Positions 1 through 12,824 are shown, counted from the first letter of the stretch. The stretch is DNA of 64,000 bases from Paragyromitra xinjiangensis (GCA_038503065.1 JBCAMK010000011.1:1860001-1924000), one strand, 5' to 3'. The notes: a model not told the origin generated them from the sequence alone. Numbers and translations: made by a program.

Positions 1-2663
1 TTGATTGATAATTCATAAGTGCATCCAGCCCTTAGGTTATGGCAACACACAAACACACTAACATCGGAAATAAACAATATTAATCCAAAAAAACAAAAAC
101 AACAAGACCCTAACAAACTCATACACAAAGAAATAAAGAAATAATACCAAATCTGAGGCGGAGCAAGTGCCCAGGCCACACAAAACAAACATATCAAACC
201 CCATTCCTTCGTGATTTATCGCTCCAAATTCCCATATCCTGATCCCAACTCTTAGCTTCGCCTCTCGCTTCTCTGCACGCTCGTTGGGTCGTTTGCATGA
301 AACGAAGGGAAGAATTTAAGCGTGGTAACCACTGAACAAAGCGCAAGCAACACTCTTAGAGAAACCATTGAGATGCCGTTATAGGGGCACAAAAGCTAAT
401 ATCCCAAGGCCTCCCTCCTCTCAATACCGAACGGCCGGAGTAGGACTGAATAGTTCCACCAAGCTGCAAAAACTCAAGCACAGCAGTCCCACCTACCGAA
501 GAGAAATGATACGCTGCTAGGCTAGGGGTCTGTGAGAAAATAAACGATATGTCCCTCTGGCAGAAGGAAGAAATTGTTGTTGCACATAAATTGGCTAGAT
601 ACGGCATACAACTCGTATACTTAATCGTCACGCAGAGAGGACAGCGCTAGCGTTGGAATGAGATAAAGTGCCGTTCCGCAGGCTGCTATCGTATACCATA
701 CGTACATGATAATTGTAGTATGAGCTGACAGAAAAAAAAAGGAATTTCAAGTCGTTACAAGTATATATATTGATGGTTGGAGCGGAATACCAATTGAGAG
801 ATTGAGTCTATAGTATAGTCTCTTCGTGGCCCACCTGAAGAAGCGGCGAAAAAATGATCGAGAGTAGTGCTACCCTTCATTACCTCAACCTTTATGCCGA
901 GGCTGCTGTAGGACAAGGATTCTTTGAAGCGAATCGATGATGCGGATCAGGCAAATTCATTAGTGATATGAGTGTAAGTCCCCCCATTATCTCGAACGTC
1001 TTCCCTGATTCTATGAGTTCATTATTGCCAAGTATGGGTCTTTACTACCCACGGTCGTGCGTCTTGCGAATCGTACAGTAAATCCGGGGCAGTGGTTAGA
1101 AGGCAAGGCGCAGTAGTAGATTCGATGGATTCTAGTGGGATACCAGTGGGTGATCTTGGGCAATTTTTCAGCTTCGTGATATATTCGTGGATATTGTGGC
1201 CGGAGCCTGGGGGGCGCATGGAGGTAGATGGATCGGGGACAGAAAGCTTCTAATTCGGGAAGTTCTACGTCTCTAGCGCATGCTTGATCTTGTTAGTTTC
1301 GACTTAGAGATCGTAGGCTGAGGGGAAGACAACCATTGTGCGGGCTACAGTCGCCCGATGATCTTGCTCCGCAGTTCGCCTTTTTCGCCTTCTGTGGCAG
1401 CAACTTTAGTGCGAAAAATCACACGTGTTATTTACGGGAAGAAAGACTTTGATGTTGCCGTTCTGTCGGCTCTGTCTGGGCATCAGGCTTGCCATGTGTG
1501 CACCGTTCGTTTGTAGAGGTCACTGTGACAGTAGAATAGACAAATACCGTGGGCAACGAGATATGAGGCATTGCGCTGGAGAGAAATCGGAAATTGAAAA
1601 TAAGCCGTGAAGTTAATCTGCATGACGTGAAAAGTAGGGTGGTGACAGGAGGTATACGGGCTGACGAAGCTAGCTAATACAGGTAAGCTTGGCTGATAAC
1701 CCATGATACATTAGTCTCGTGCCTAGCCCTATACACGCAGCTTGCTGCGTACCCACTGGCGTGACACAACCCGGTACTATACTTAGCCTGGGATAGCGGT
1801 ACCAAGATGCGCCGACATGATATGGAACACGCAGGGAATTTTAAAATGGCATAGCTTGGAAGTGATTCAATGATTTGTAGAGTGTGTATTACATATCGCT
1901 TGGGCATACACTAGAAACTGCCCTCACTAGATTGGTATAACACCAGGAGTACAAACAGTATCATGATAGTGTGTGAGCCCTACGATGTGCAGCAGCCATA
2001 GACAATAAGGGTGGGAGAGAGCCTACGTGCGTATTATATAGGCAATTTGGTAGAGGACAAAGAAAAGGAGATATGACACTATATGAATAAGGGTCGCCCA
2101 CATTCGATAGCACAATAAGCAAAGCCCAGATAGTCATATTTCAAGAGTGTCCTAGCCCGCTGCTAGACCCCTTCCGATTGTACTATTTGATATTCCACGA
2201 GAGTTATCTCGGTACACTGAAACTCTACGAGATACCTGCTGTAATATCCCCAGCGGGAATTTATTCTCGTAGCAAGTACGATATGCCGTTCTCACCCACT
2301 AAGACCATCAAGTGCAATAGGTATGTATGAAATTGCCTCCAAAGTGATTGCAATAGCTATATGCTGGTACTGTGAGTGCATCTGAGCGACATTTGGTTCT
2401 CTGTAGAATTATGTGAGCCTGGCCGAGGAAGTCTGTGGCGGTCACTCATAGCTTGATAATGCAATCACTTGTCCGGACATGCTGCGAACTCTTGCCAAAC
2501 TCTGGGGTAGCTAAAGAAGAGCTGGCCTATCGCGACACTAGGTTGTTGAAGGATAATGGTACAAGATCCTGCATAGGCGTATGTACAAAATTATGATGGC
2601 TACTTCAGCAGACGGTATACGCTATGCCTCTACACACAGTTATCGAAGAGAAAATAAAAAAAC
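1..2663. other. Gene-poor stretch
   Basis: No supportable gene was found. Only short open frames without convincing composition or splice structure occur on either strand. Base composition is mixed and no long repeat was noticed. Confidence 0.6.
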
Positions 2664-2817
2664 TGGACGCACAGAGAATCGAACTCTGGATCTACTTGAT
2701 TCTATTGGGCACTGCCACTGGTCCGTTAAGTGAATAACGAAAAGTGGTCCGGGGTTTGAACCCAGAGCAACAGTGTTTTAATGGAATCAAGTTACCTTAC
2801 CACTAGGCCATACGCCC
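2664..2817 (-). tRNA. Probable tRNA with an intron of about 81 nt; anticodon UCC or CCA
   Basis: Read on the minus strand, the 5' heptamer GGGCGTA pairs fully, with two G-U wobbles, with the 3' heptamer TGCGTCC, and A is the discriminator base. The D-arm is GCCT-AGTGGTA-AGGT, the variable loop AGATC and the T-arm CAGAG-TTCGATT-CTCTG. The A box (TGGCCTAGTGG) and B box (GAGTTCGATTC) fit the consensus. The anticodon stem ACTTG/CAAGT is interrupted by about 81 nt, the normal place for a tRNA intron just 3' of the anticodon. The standard parse gives anticodon UCC; a one-base shift of the stem (CTTGA/TCAAG) would give CCA. The body does not closely resemble fungal Gly or Trp tRNAs as I know them, so identity is open. 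The intron is long for a nuclear tRNA and contains a second GGGTTCAAACCC word that resembles a B box. Confidence 0.62.
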
Positions 2818-5704
2818 TTATGTTACAACGCATCGAGCGACCCACTTAACCCCCTGCTTCCTCAACCGATGTTAATCCACCCACTCACAAGGCTTTTCAA
2901 GCGCTCATTTCTTCTAGCGCTCAACCCCCTCAGCCAAATACCACCAGCACTGCGCTACCCGCTCGTTGGACCCAAATCTCGGGGAGTGGAAACGCTATGG
3001 GAAAAATATCACGGTTGGATAGCTATGTCTCCTACCGTCCAGACGATATCTCTTTGCAGATTCACACACCACGAAAATATTTGTACCGTGCGGCCAACCA
3101 ACTGACAGCAGTATAGGTAGTGTTTGAAATTCTTCATCATCTTTCCAAGACTCCGCAGCTCACCACTACCGAGCTACAGACGCTCCAGGATGCCCGAGTT
3201 CTACCACGATGCCACTAAACCAAACGCTGTTATTCTGAGGGGATGATCGCCATACCCACCATCATGGTAAGCTTCCTTGAACAGCTGACGACTAACTGGC
3301 TAACGACCAGCAGCACCGGAAGGGCCTGGGTCACACACACCAATGGACGCATTTTTCGGGTCATGATTGTGCCCTATGGAGCTCCGATACCTGCAATAGC
3401 CGGGTCATGGACTTTGAGCACAGCTACGAGACGATCTGCTCCCTTCCTATTACTTCACCGCTGATGCCTCAATGCACCACGCTCTATTTGCCGCCAGGAT
3501 ATACTCTATGCAACACACGGGAATGAGCTACCAACATGTGGCACCAGTCAAAGAGACGCAATCCGCACATACAATCACGAACGGTGGGTTATTCCTAATC
3601 GAATATAAGGGAACAATCATATACTTTTGTTATAACGCTTCAGTGATTTCAGATTAACAGGAGATGTGTGAGCAATGTGTAACACTCCCAGCTAAATTGA
3701 ATTCAACCAGAAAAAGAACTGGTCACTGAAGCGAAGTCAAGTCTCTACAACGTTTAGGTGTACGCTGTTACGCAGCCATTTGATACTAGGAGGCTCATGC
3801 ATATCCCACCTACACGAATGCAAGCCTGCGGTGCGGCATGCGACCGCGTTAAATATACTTTTCGGCCCTAAAGCAGTGAAGAGGAGTCGAGTGGAAAGCC
3901 TTGCTGGTGAACTCTCACACTCAGGAGTCTACCTACTGCCAGGAATGCGAACATCATCGATTTATAAAGGCCGACAAAGGGAAAACCATAAGGTGTCGCA
4001 TCAATTATCACGTTTTATACTACAAAGAAGGAGTTCATAGTCTACGCCTCTGTGAGCATTAATTGGCCCGAGTCCTGTTCCCACGGTGACTGAATTTCAG
4101 AAAATATGCAAACCGAAACCGAAAATACTAGAAAGAAGTTCAAAGTAGCCGGCGTTACGGGCAAGATGTCGGGGTCATCTAGAAGACCGTAGAATTTCGT
4201 ACATTTCAGCAAACAGAGAAGTAGATGGTGTTAGTCGTGATTAAACTTCATGACCCAGTCAACGGACCGTCGCTTAGGTCAAGAAGCTCATGCACAAGAG
4301 CGGAAGACGACTCAAAAATTTACATCGTTTTTTTCAGATCTATTAAGCTTGTTAGATCATGTGAATTTCGATTTAGCCCTCTTGTCCTTCAGATCAGCAA
4401 TGTGGTGCCGCAGGAGATGAGTACTCGTGCCAAGCCACGATAGGGTTTGTGCCCTTACATTATGCAGTCACCTGCATTGTTGCTCACTTCCCCTTTTACC
4501 AAGCCAACACCGCGTTATCACATCGCAGCCCACACCCATAAAATAATCAGCTTATCCAATGAAACGACAGTTCTCAGCTCCTCTATCATCATCCCTTGGG
4601 AACTCTGACGGGAATTTATCTATTCCGGACAATGTTTCCAACTGCACAGTGGTTAAGCTTTCACTTCGGTCAATAGATCCCACGCCATCCTTAGCGAGCA
4701 GTTCCATGGTGTGAATAAACCCGCTATTTTAACTCCACAAACGTGAAGAAAAGGTCGCACGGCAGCATCGCTTGAGTTATCGACTCCCGTCAATCCTCTT
4801 TCATCACAATTCCTGCCTCTCCCGTGCCCCGAAGCGACAGATGTTTGTCAGAGTAGCAAACCTCAGAAACAGCCTTTTTCTGCCGCTTATCCCACTGAAA
4901 TGGGGGGTCAGAAGCACCAGCACACCGATCACACCACGGCTGAAACTGGATTTTAGCAGCTAACATTATAAAAACGAACAAAATCTATGGCTAGTGTCAT
5001 TAAAGCAAGATATATCGGTCCAATGGAAGTTTTCCAACCCGAAACTGGCATGAGTGTCAACCATCTTCATAAAACCTTCAACCGGGAACGAAACCCCAAT
5101 ACCCTCAAAAAGCGCTACCAGAACTAAATATTTTCTCTCAAATGCAATCAAAACAGGGGACATAATTTCGAAGAATAACAGGCTACTAAATGTGCGGGTG
5201 GGGAAAGGAAGATGAATAGCTATTGAAGCATATAGTCGTGCCAACTAGATTGCAAGGAGATGACCAGTGCGAGACCTGCGCTGTGCTGATAACGCTACGG
5301 TGGCTATTAAGGTAATATGGCGGTCCCTGTGGATTACAAGAAGTGTGTTCCGTGTTAACCTTCCCCCTGCGACCTTACATAAAACAGTCTGCCTAACGCA
5401 ATACCAAACAAACTCTCCGAAAATATGTTTCTAAGTCGATGGAACTCGTCAAGCGCTCAAACGCTGAAAGATAGCCCTGCAGCAGGTTAACGAACATGTG
5501 ACTTTTTCCAACCTTCTACAGCTCTTCGGTACCATAACACTCTAGAACTACTTGGCTTTTGTCATTTACTACATTATGAAAACCCAGACTATCAGCATAT
5601 ATTGGCGCAGTACGTAAGCCATTCTGGCAAATCTACATAATTTTTAGGCTACCCTGCCACCATCAACTTCGTCAGTAACCAGAATAATACTTCAATTCCT
5701 AATA
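2818..5704. other. Gene-poor stretch
   Basis: No supportable gene. A good A-box-like word (TGGTTTAGTGG on the minus strand, near 3215-3235) has no partner B box. Several open frames of 60-90 codons are present but show no recognisable domain or splice context. Confidence 0.55.
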
Positions 5705-6138
5705 CAGTACAATCGCCCTATAAGAATACGGTCGGGACCAGACACCATATTGTTATAGAGCGAATATTCTTACAGGAAATGCCAAGTATGCGCCAAGATA
5801 TTTATACTAGGGGAGCCCCCACAAAAGGAAACCTCAAACATAGTGATAAAGGGCTTAGAGGTGTTAATATCCCATGTCTTTTTGCTTGATACCCCAAATT
5901 ATATATGGGGCAGGTGTTTTGCAACAACTTTTGCTCTAGTTCTAACCCAGATTTGAAGGGTTCTCAGATATCCCCCCACTTTCTATAAGAATATACTAAG
6001 AAAAACCCCCAAAATGATAAGAATATTCTTATATGGCGATATTCTTATTTTCCCATACAAAATATCTCGGCTCTACCATCTGTATTCTTATAAGCCGAAT
6101 ATTCTTATAGAGAGTATTCTTATAGGGCGATTGTACTG
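5705..6138. mobile_element. Tc1/mariner-like MITE (element A), 434 bp
   Basis: The ends are perfect 25-bp terminal inverted repeats beginning CAGTACAATCGCCCTATAAG. The left end is preceded by TA; the right end is followed by CA, which would be a TA target duplication after one transition. The interior is AT-rich and holds many copies of the nonamer TATAAGAAT in both orientations, clustered near the ends (for example 6089-6128). There is no transposase frame, so this is a non-autonomous element. TA target sites with CAG-starting termini are typical of Tc1/mariner elements. A related copy lies at 61495-62501 and shares the terminal sequence and the sub-terminal ATTCTTATA repeats. Confidence 0.8.
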
Positions 6139-6903
6139 CATCACATACTCCTGGAACGAAGAATATCTTCTCAGCGTTGGCACGCACAGCATAAATAGAG
6201 ATAAGCTAGATCGTCGTAATAGAGTCCGCCATCGGTCGTGTCTAAGCTGTATCTCCGAATTATTGATGACCCCCATGGAAATCGCTCGCTACTCATTGCC
6301 TAAATTTTCTGATGCGTAAACACCTAGAGCTATAAAAGCTATCAAGTATTCTGGTATGGCGCCTAGCCTCTCTTTGCGCAGCTTTCTCCGCACTACAGAG
6401 TCCACCAAGAAATTTCCTATAATAATCATCCAGCGTATCCTTTTGGTGAGCCAGGCAAGGTAGGGTCATGCCAGAAAACTTGATTGTTGGACCATTCATG
6501 TTAGCCTTCAGAGCCAGAGCGCCCCCTATGTAAACCCTGTACTTACGAAGCCGAAGAATGGGGGCCTAGAGCGTGGGAACAAACTCTACAAATCCTTCTA
6601 GAAACCACTGTTTTGGGCAGTACTTGGCGATGGGTACTCACATGTGAGTTTGTTGAAGCTTTCCTTGCATTGATATAAAATATGACCACCATTTACTAAA
6701 GTTTAGCATAGAATCTAGGGGAACTATTTAATAGGAAAGCCGACCCTCAATGAATCGGGTCTACTTTGCCTCCCAATCTCATACTTGATAACAGACGGGC
6801 TAATACAAATATGGAGCAGAATACTGTGCCAAAAAATCATATTAAACAGAAGCAAAAAGGTTGCCAACAGACTTACTTGCGAACCTTAACCCAGTGCGTG
6901 AAG
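6139..6903. other. No gene seen
   Basis: Sequence between the MITE and the tRNA-like relic. No convincing open frame, repeat or signal was seen. Confidence 0.5.
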
Positions 6904-6985
6904 AGCTACCAACCCTAGGAGGGAACCGAACCTGCGTTCCCCCGGCCCCTCTGGGTGACACAGTAGACATTAGGCTACCATAGCT
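6904..6985 (-). pseudogene. tRNA-like relic
   Basis: The minus strand carries an A-box-like word (TAGCCTAATG) and a good B-box-like word (GGTTCGGTTCC) about 45 nt apart, and the outer segments GCTATGG and TGGTAGC can pair at about six of seven positions. The T-stem is poorly paired and there are extra bases between the B box and the acceptor strand, so a functional tRNA is unlikely. It could be a decayed tRNA gene or the head of a tRNA-derived short interspersed element. Confidence 0.3.
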
Positions 6986-7865
6986 GATGATATTCTGGTG
7001 CCAGGGAAGGTATTATCGCACTTTCTAGGCCTACCTTTATCCCCACACGCCCTTCTACGCTACACAGATAAGATTGATCAGTTTAGTTCTCGCCCCGACA
7101 CCATCTTGCGGCGGTGCATGACGCGGTAACGAAACCCCTCATGTTCGTACCCTCAAACTATCGGAAGTACTTACTGTCCGCTCAATCTCCAAAAAAGAAT
7201 CCTCATCTGTAATCGTCCAACGTATGCGTTCAAACCCAACCCATATCATTCCTCTTTGACTTTTTGATTATGGGAGATGAAGGTTTGTGGCAGACGACTA
7301 TTATCAAATGTTCAAATCAATTCACCATCGCTTTCCTTTAACATTCAGGGAAAACGGTACTAACGGGAGACTCGGAAGCGCTCACTCGAAATAAGTAGGA
7401 CGAAAAGTCTCCGCAGTGCCAAGAGCCCCAGTCATAAGATAAGCTTCTCTCAGTGTTCTTACGAACCTCTACCGGCGGAACTCTCATGGCAACCTAGGGC
7501 AGGTATCCAATACTTGCCCTAGCCATTCAGCTTAAATAGAATTATTTCTGCCGCATTTCGTGAAAGCCACCAGTTCTCAGGCCCTAGCATCACACCACTG
7601 CAAGCCCCCAGAGAAGCGACTCTTTATTGATACCCCTGACTTTCTATCGTTTGGGCACTATCTTAAACCGCCCTCCGCGCAAAACGCCAATGCACTTGGG
7701 AGTCGATGTCTCTCTATAGCCACATATGCTCACCATCTATGCTCGATATCTCCCCGCAGGCCATTCCGTTTCAGATACTTAGCTTTTCCAGTCATCCCAG
7801 TTCCTATACAGCCACAACCGCTTACAACATCAATACGTCCATCGCCTGCGTTGATACTTATCGAG
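6986..7865. other. Leader region of the Ser-rich gene
   Basis: The reading frame of the gene starting at 7866 is already open from 7560, but without an ATG. The part nearest the gene is pyrimidine-rich, as is common for fungal 5' leaders. No clear TATA or CCAAT element is assigned. Confidence 0.4.
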
Positions 7866-9937
7866 ATGTTTAGCTTCTGCCATGCATCTCACGTTTATCC
7901 TCCACTTCATCATGGAGCCTTCTCGTCATCACCGACTACCTTTCAAATCGAAACACAAGGATCCCTTCAGAAAGATGTGTCCTGGCAATTACCAAGGCAC
8001 CAGAATCTCTATATTAACAACATAGATATCCATATCACTTCTACTCGCAGCTCTACCACCAGCCAGTGCTCGAATTGTAACGGCTGGCACACATCACTCC
8101 CTCTTCCTCTTCTACCACCCAGTAGTTCTCTCGATAGTTCTCGCTTGCGATCCTATGACACTCACCGAGTTGAAGAAATACGCTCTGCTGTAGCAGCAGT
8201 TACACGGATAATTCATAGAGAACATATTGCCCTTACGGAAGAGGAACTGATTGATAAAATTCTAGATTATATACTGCTGGACAAAAGAATTGACGCAGCG
8301 AAATCTGGTGATACCTCGGGTAGTACTTTCCTCAGCGGATTGCCAAAATTTACAGCCAACGAGCGTCAGCTGCATAAAGACTACCGACAAGCATCACAAG
8401 AGAATAATGAATATGACGGTGATTCCCCAAAATGCACGTTCATCTCTCCCCCATCACTCTTATATTACAGGGCATCTATCATACCCTACTTTCCATTCCT
8501 TTTGTCTGAACTCCTTTGCCCCATTTCAATCACTCCACACTCCATCACGCTTAATTTCAATCCAAAGCAAAGACCTCGTTACTATTCCCACAGTCTTAGA
8601 TATATCGAGAGATAGAGCCAAATGACTCAATCTATACTGACACATGCACCAGTGCCCCACAAAACCAGAAGAACCGGATCAGAAAGCCGAACGCATTCTT
8701 CGAAAGAGCAGTTCACCCTTGTGATGGGTCCTGTAGTCCAGACGTATCCTTCGATGGATAACCCTCGCACGTGCCAGCATAACAAAGACAGGGCGTTGAG
8801 CCCAGTACGCTTGGCATTATCGTCTTCGCTTTCGTCTTCTTCGTCCTCGGCAACCTCCAGTTCCCCCTCCAGCTCGTCAAGTTCACCAAGTTCTTCAAGC
8901 TCCACAAGTTCTTCAAGCTCCTCAAGTTCTTCAAGTCTCTCGAGTTCTTCAGGTTCCTCGAGTTCTTCAAGCTCTTCAAGTTCTTCCAGCGGCTCAAGTT
9001 CCCCCAACCCTTCAAATCTCTCCAGGATATTAGGTTCATCCAGCAAGCTACCTACACCACACCCAACCTCTAGCACGCCAGAGATGTTCCAAACAGGAGA
9101 AAGGACTTTCAGCAGTGGGATACTCGGGTACTATCGGCGGCGGGATGACCCACGACAGAAAAACCCGGAGAAACCCATATCGATGGATAATGGACACAGT
9201 TTCAGTAAACGGCTCCCATCACCAGATAGGCAAAGCCTCAAAGGTAATGCCCCAAGCCGCCCCAGCAATAATGCCTTCCAAGATCGCCCGATAGCTCCCG
9301 AGGCCTACAGAGCTACCGACCCTCCGCCAACATTGACCTGTTCGCCCTTTCCCCTCCACTTTGCATGGGGTGAAGGGCGGGATACGAATCCTACAGACGA
9401 TTGTGAGAAGACTCCATTATCGCCTCGCACAGTTGATGCAGTGGAACGATATTACCTTGCTTTCCCCAGGCCTGGTTTTCCACCACCAGCCACCTCCTCA
9501 TCTCGTAAAGAACCCTCCCCCTCCTTCTACTTGAATTCAAGCTTCCCTCGTTACTAGGGAAACATTAACCATCTTCAAAAACTGACTTGGAATTTATCAA
9601 TTCAGCACAGGCAACAAAAAATCAACCGGGCAGCGAAATTCCCGGCACAGCAAACACTGCGTTGCCCATTCCCGGAACTCCGACAACAGATAGGGAGCAT
9701 AAATGTTCTTTCTCCACCACAGCTAAACCCTTTCGTACCGGAGGGGTCTCTACCAGTGGCGAAACCGAACCGCCGTCACCTAGAGCCAAGGCTGAGCAAA
9801 AATACTTTGATACGTTCCCAAGAAAAGTATTCCTACCACAAGTTCACGCTATACAACTAGATAACACCAGCTCCCATATGGCATTAGGGTATTATAATGG
9901 AAGGAACTTTGATCAAGCGCTAAGGTGGGATTTCTAG
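7866..9937 (+). CDS. Ser-rich disordered protein, three-exon model (578 aa)
   Basis: No family recognised. Proposed exons are 7866-8418, 8653-9504 and 9606-9937; all junctions agree in phase. The second intron (9505-9605) is well supported: donor GTAAAG, branch-like CTGAC, acceptor TTCAG. The first intron has a weak donor (GTGATT, with GTAGTA at 8320 as an alternative) but a good CTGAC branch and CACCAG acceptor. The first in-frame ATG of the open frame was taken as start. The N-terminal third has a helical stretch around VEEIRSAVAAVTRIIHREHI followed by EEELIDKILDYILL. The middle is a long near-pure serine tract (DNA 8818-8995). The C-terminal part contains two copies of an SPR-x(8-9)-Y-x3-FPR-x2-F motif, one before and one after the second intron, suggesting an internal duplication. 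The opposite strand of the serine tract is also open, reading as Leu-Glu-Glu repeats, but lacks splice and start support. Confidence 0.55.
8818..8995 (+). repeat. Imperfect trinucleotide/9-bp serine-codon repeat
   Basis: Repeated TCTTCAAGT/TCCTCAAGC-type units encode about 55 residues that are nearly all serine, using TCN and AGY codons alternately. The mixed codons show this is an old, diverged repeat rather than a fresh microsatellite expansion. Confidence 0.8.
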
Positions 9938-12824
9938 TAAACCCTCCTAACCCCAAACGCGCGCTACGAGTTATCAAAAAAATTATCTCAGAAATATTTA
10001 TTGGCGAGAGGTAATGTTAGCGGAGACTTTCGCCCTAGCAAAGGCTACTATATTCTAACTCCCGGAAAACTTAGATAACGATTGAGTTTATATCCTCTAC
10101 TTCTCGCTCTCATTATCAAAGCTAGTTCAAGAGTGCACCAGGCAAAATATTATTTCGGGTCCGTGGAAACCGAGTGACATACCGTGACCAAAATAATGTA
10201 TATATCGGTATTCCACAAATATATAACCGCAAAGACATACGTGCAAGCTTCCTCGAGAGCAGAGCAATTAAAATATTCTAATACGTTATCAACTTTCATA
10301 GTAATGACATCATAACACGTATTCACACTATATTCACCAACGATATCACAAACCCCTTATCCACATTATCTGTCTGATTGCGACCGCAACTAACATCTGG
10401 AAATACCGTCAGTAATGGCACCAAAATACTGTGATACTCCCTTCTCCTTCTCTTGACCGTAATAACTCTAGACCGCATAAGAATAGGGCTACTTCTGATC
10501 CGCTTCTCCCCTATTACCGTGGTTCTGCTCTGAGGCATAACCGTTCGAGATCTCTCATTAATCTTTCATCAAAAGAGCCGAAGTCGTTAATTCCGCTACT
10601 TCCTTCCGTCTCCTAGCTATAACATCCCCCTACAACATTGCCCCACCTCGCTGCAACGATCCATGTAAATTAGGTAGAAATTCGAAACAAATAAATCCAA
10701 GGAGTTCTTGTGAGCTATCCCTTAGATCAATGTACGTCAAAAGATGCAAGCGGGGTCTGCTATTGGCCTAATTATTCCCTCCGCTTACAAAAGGCGTAGA
10801 GCTTATCTCCAGATCACCTGAAGCTGTTCCTAAGCCAGTTCGTCTTGTAGTCAACCCTGGTTGAAATTCATTTCTATCAGCTTGAGAACTCATCTAACAA
10901 CCGATATAGTACTGGCCGTCGCCTATTCAGTTCGAGGAGCGCAAATATCCATCACGTTCCCCGACTAAACCGGAAGCGAGTGACAGTGGGTGATACAAAC
11001 AAAGTCCAGTTTTCGTCGAAGAGGTCAATAGCTTAACCTACCATCTTAACCCATCCCTGGTGTAGCGGCGGGTGATCTGTGGAGAATAAAGCTTTCAGGA
11101 GGTAGCTGTAACCACAAGCGAGGCAAATCAATTTCCCAGCTATTGCAATGGTTTTTTTACCCCTAGCCCCCAAGGCTCCTACCCCAGAGTTAGCTTATGA
11201 TTACCGACTTCGCTACAACTCAGTGCAACAATTCCAAATTCTCCTCGCCGCTACCTCCTAGCCACAACTACCCCGAGAAAAGCAGGACAGGGTAGAGCTA
11301 GGATCATTCCCAACTTATCTCGGTCAGTTACTAAGATACCTAAACGCGCCACCATCCTCATTCTTTCAGTGGTAGCCAGAACTTGCACAGGGCTGCCTAG
11401 TTCCCGGTTTCAGCTCGGTGCATCATGTATCGTCACTCGCTTCTTGATCCCTGCAACTCTTCCGTCCCGACCATATGCCGTCTCAATTGCCGGAAACGAC
11501 ATGAGCACAAAAGAAATCGATCCGAATACCTCTCTCGCCATCGGTAGTTTCCTCCAGGGGAAAAGTGGGCGATCCGAAGCCGAAGGAGCTCTCGCACAAT
11601 CAGGTGCGCCTCCTAAGAAAGCCGATATTGTCCAACACTAGCTCCAATTTCCATACTTAGCCATGCCATCCAAAGGGCTGGAATTTCTTCTAGGCTACAA
11701 AGTCCAGGCTTATGTTGGATCAAAAGATCGGCACAAAGGCTCTACAGACGTGGGATGGTCTCACCTCTATTATGAATGGTGACTTCAGAAACCGGATTAC
11801 CCCGCCAGCCCATCCTAGCAGTGCTGACACAAGCTTTCCGCTCGAGACCCTTAAATTAAGGCGAGAGTTAGTACCGAAGAATCTACCTATATTATCAAAT
11901 TATATGGTATTCCGACGGCCACGTAAGAGGCTTGCCGGTAATATGAAAACTGGAAATAAGGGTGGGTGCTCATCCGAAAGGACACGCAGTTTTAGCGAGA
12001 GAGGTTCTTTGGCAATGATCCGGAAAATTGGCAAAAGCCACCGACCTCTTATTTCAGTATTTATCGTGCAGTCGATTCCCACTAATACCTACTCTAACGT
12101 TTCAAGGGCTTGTCGTATTATCCCGCTCAACACTGCCCTCTATGGTCGCACACAGCTTCGGCGTTCCCGGGGTCCCGTGCCAAGTCGGAAACAGTCCCCA
12201 AATCCCAACAAGTGCTAATAATGGGAGACCAGATACGAATCCGATCGGCATAAAGAGTCACCGGTTGGTTGTTGTATCCCGCAAGAATAATCCAGAAACA
12301 TTACAAATTCGCATCGGTGGTGGCACAAGCGGATCGGTTTACCAGAAAACATGCGGCTCTTGCCCAGATTACGAGGCGACGCGTTGCGGACCCCACATTT
12401 TTTGATGAAATTAGGGATGTTACACACGCCATACACAACCCTAAATTGTCGCTTAGGAATCAGGAACACAAGAATACCGCTACTATACGTGTGGGGAGAG
12501 TTAGAGTTTACGTCAACTTTCAACTTTATCGTCGCGGCCTCTAGGGAGAACGATAGCGCAGGTGCGTTACATACTCGCGTCCCTTACGAGTTTCAGAATC
12601 CCCGTCAAACATGATCACGTACCACTTGAGTTTATAAACTTTGTTACTCCCCCGCTTCCCTCATTGTCACCGCTCTCCAAGCAAACCTCCATTTTCAAGA
12701 CTCTCCAGCTTACAAGTCTGCTATCACAAAAGACAAAGGTATACCCAACTCCTCAATCTGCATCACCTCCAGCTAAACTGACACTTTTCGCTAGCCCCAC
12801 CATCCATATTCCAACGAATTTGAA
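9938..12824. other. Stretch without an assignable gene
   Basis: Several overlapping open frames of 90-170 codons lie between 11369 and 12843, in different frames of the plus strand. None shows a recognisable domain and no consistent splice model joining them was found. This could be a decayed gene or a chance run of open frames in pyrimidine-rich DNA. Confidence 0.4.

Noticed and set aside
1022..1219. 65-codon ATG frame on the minus strand with protein-like composition
   Set aside because: No domain, no splice partners and no neighbouring exons; open frames of this length are expected by chance.
3170..3238. Possible tRNA on the minus strand
   Set aside because: Good A-box word (TGGTTTAGTGG) but no B box or closing acceptor stem.
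3243..3657. Possible retrotransposon reverse-transcriptase remnant (FRVMIVPYGAPIP)
   Set aside because: The resemblance to the usual MPFGL motif is too weak and no other RT, RNase H or integrase motif is nearby.
11369..12614. Series of overlapping plus-strand open frames
   Set aside because: Frames conflict, no shared splice model could be built and no domain is recognised.
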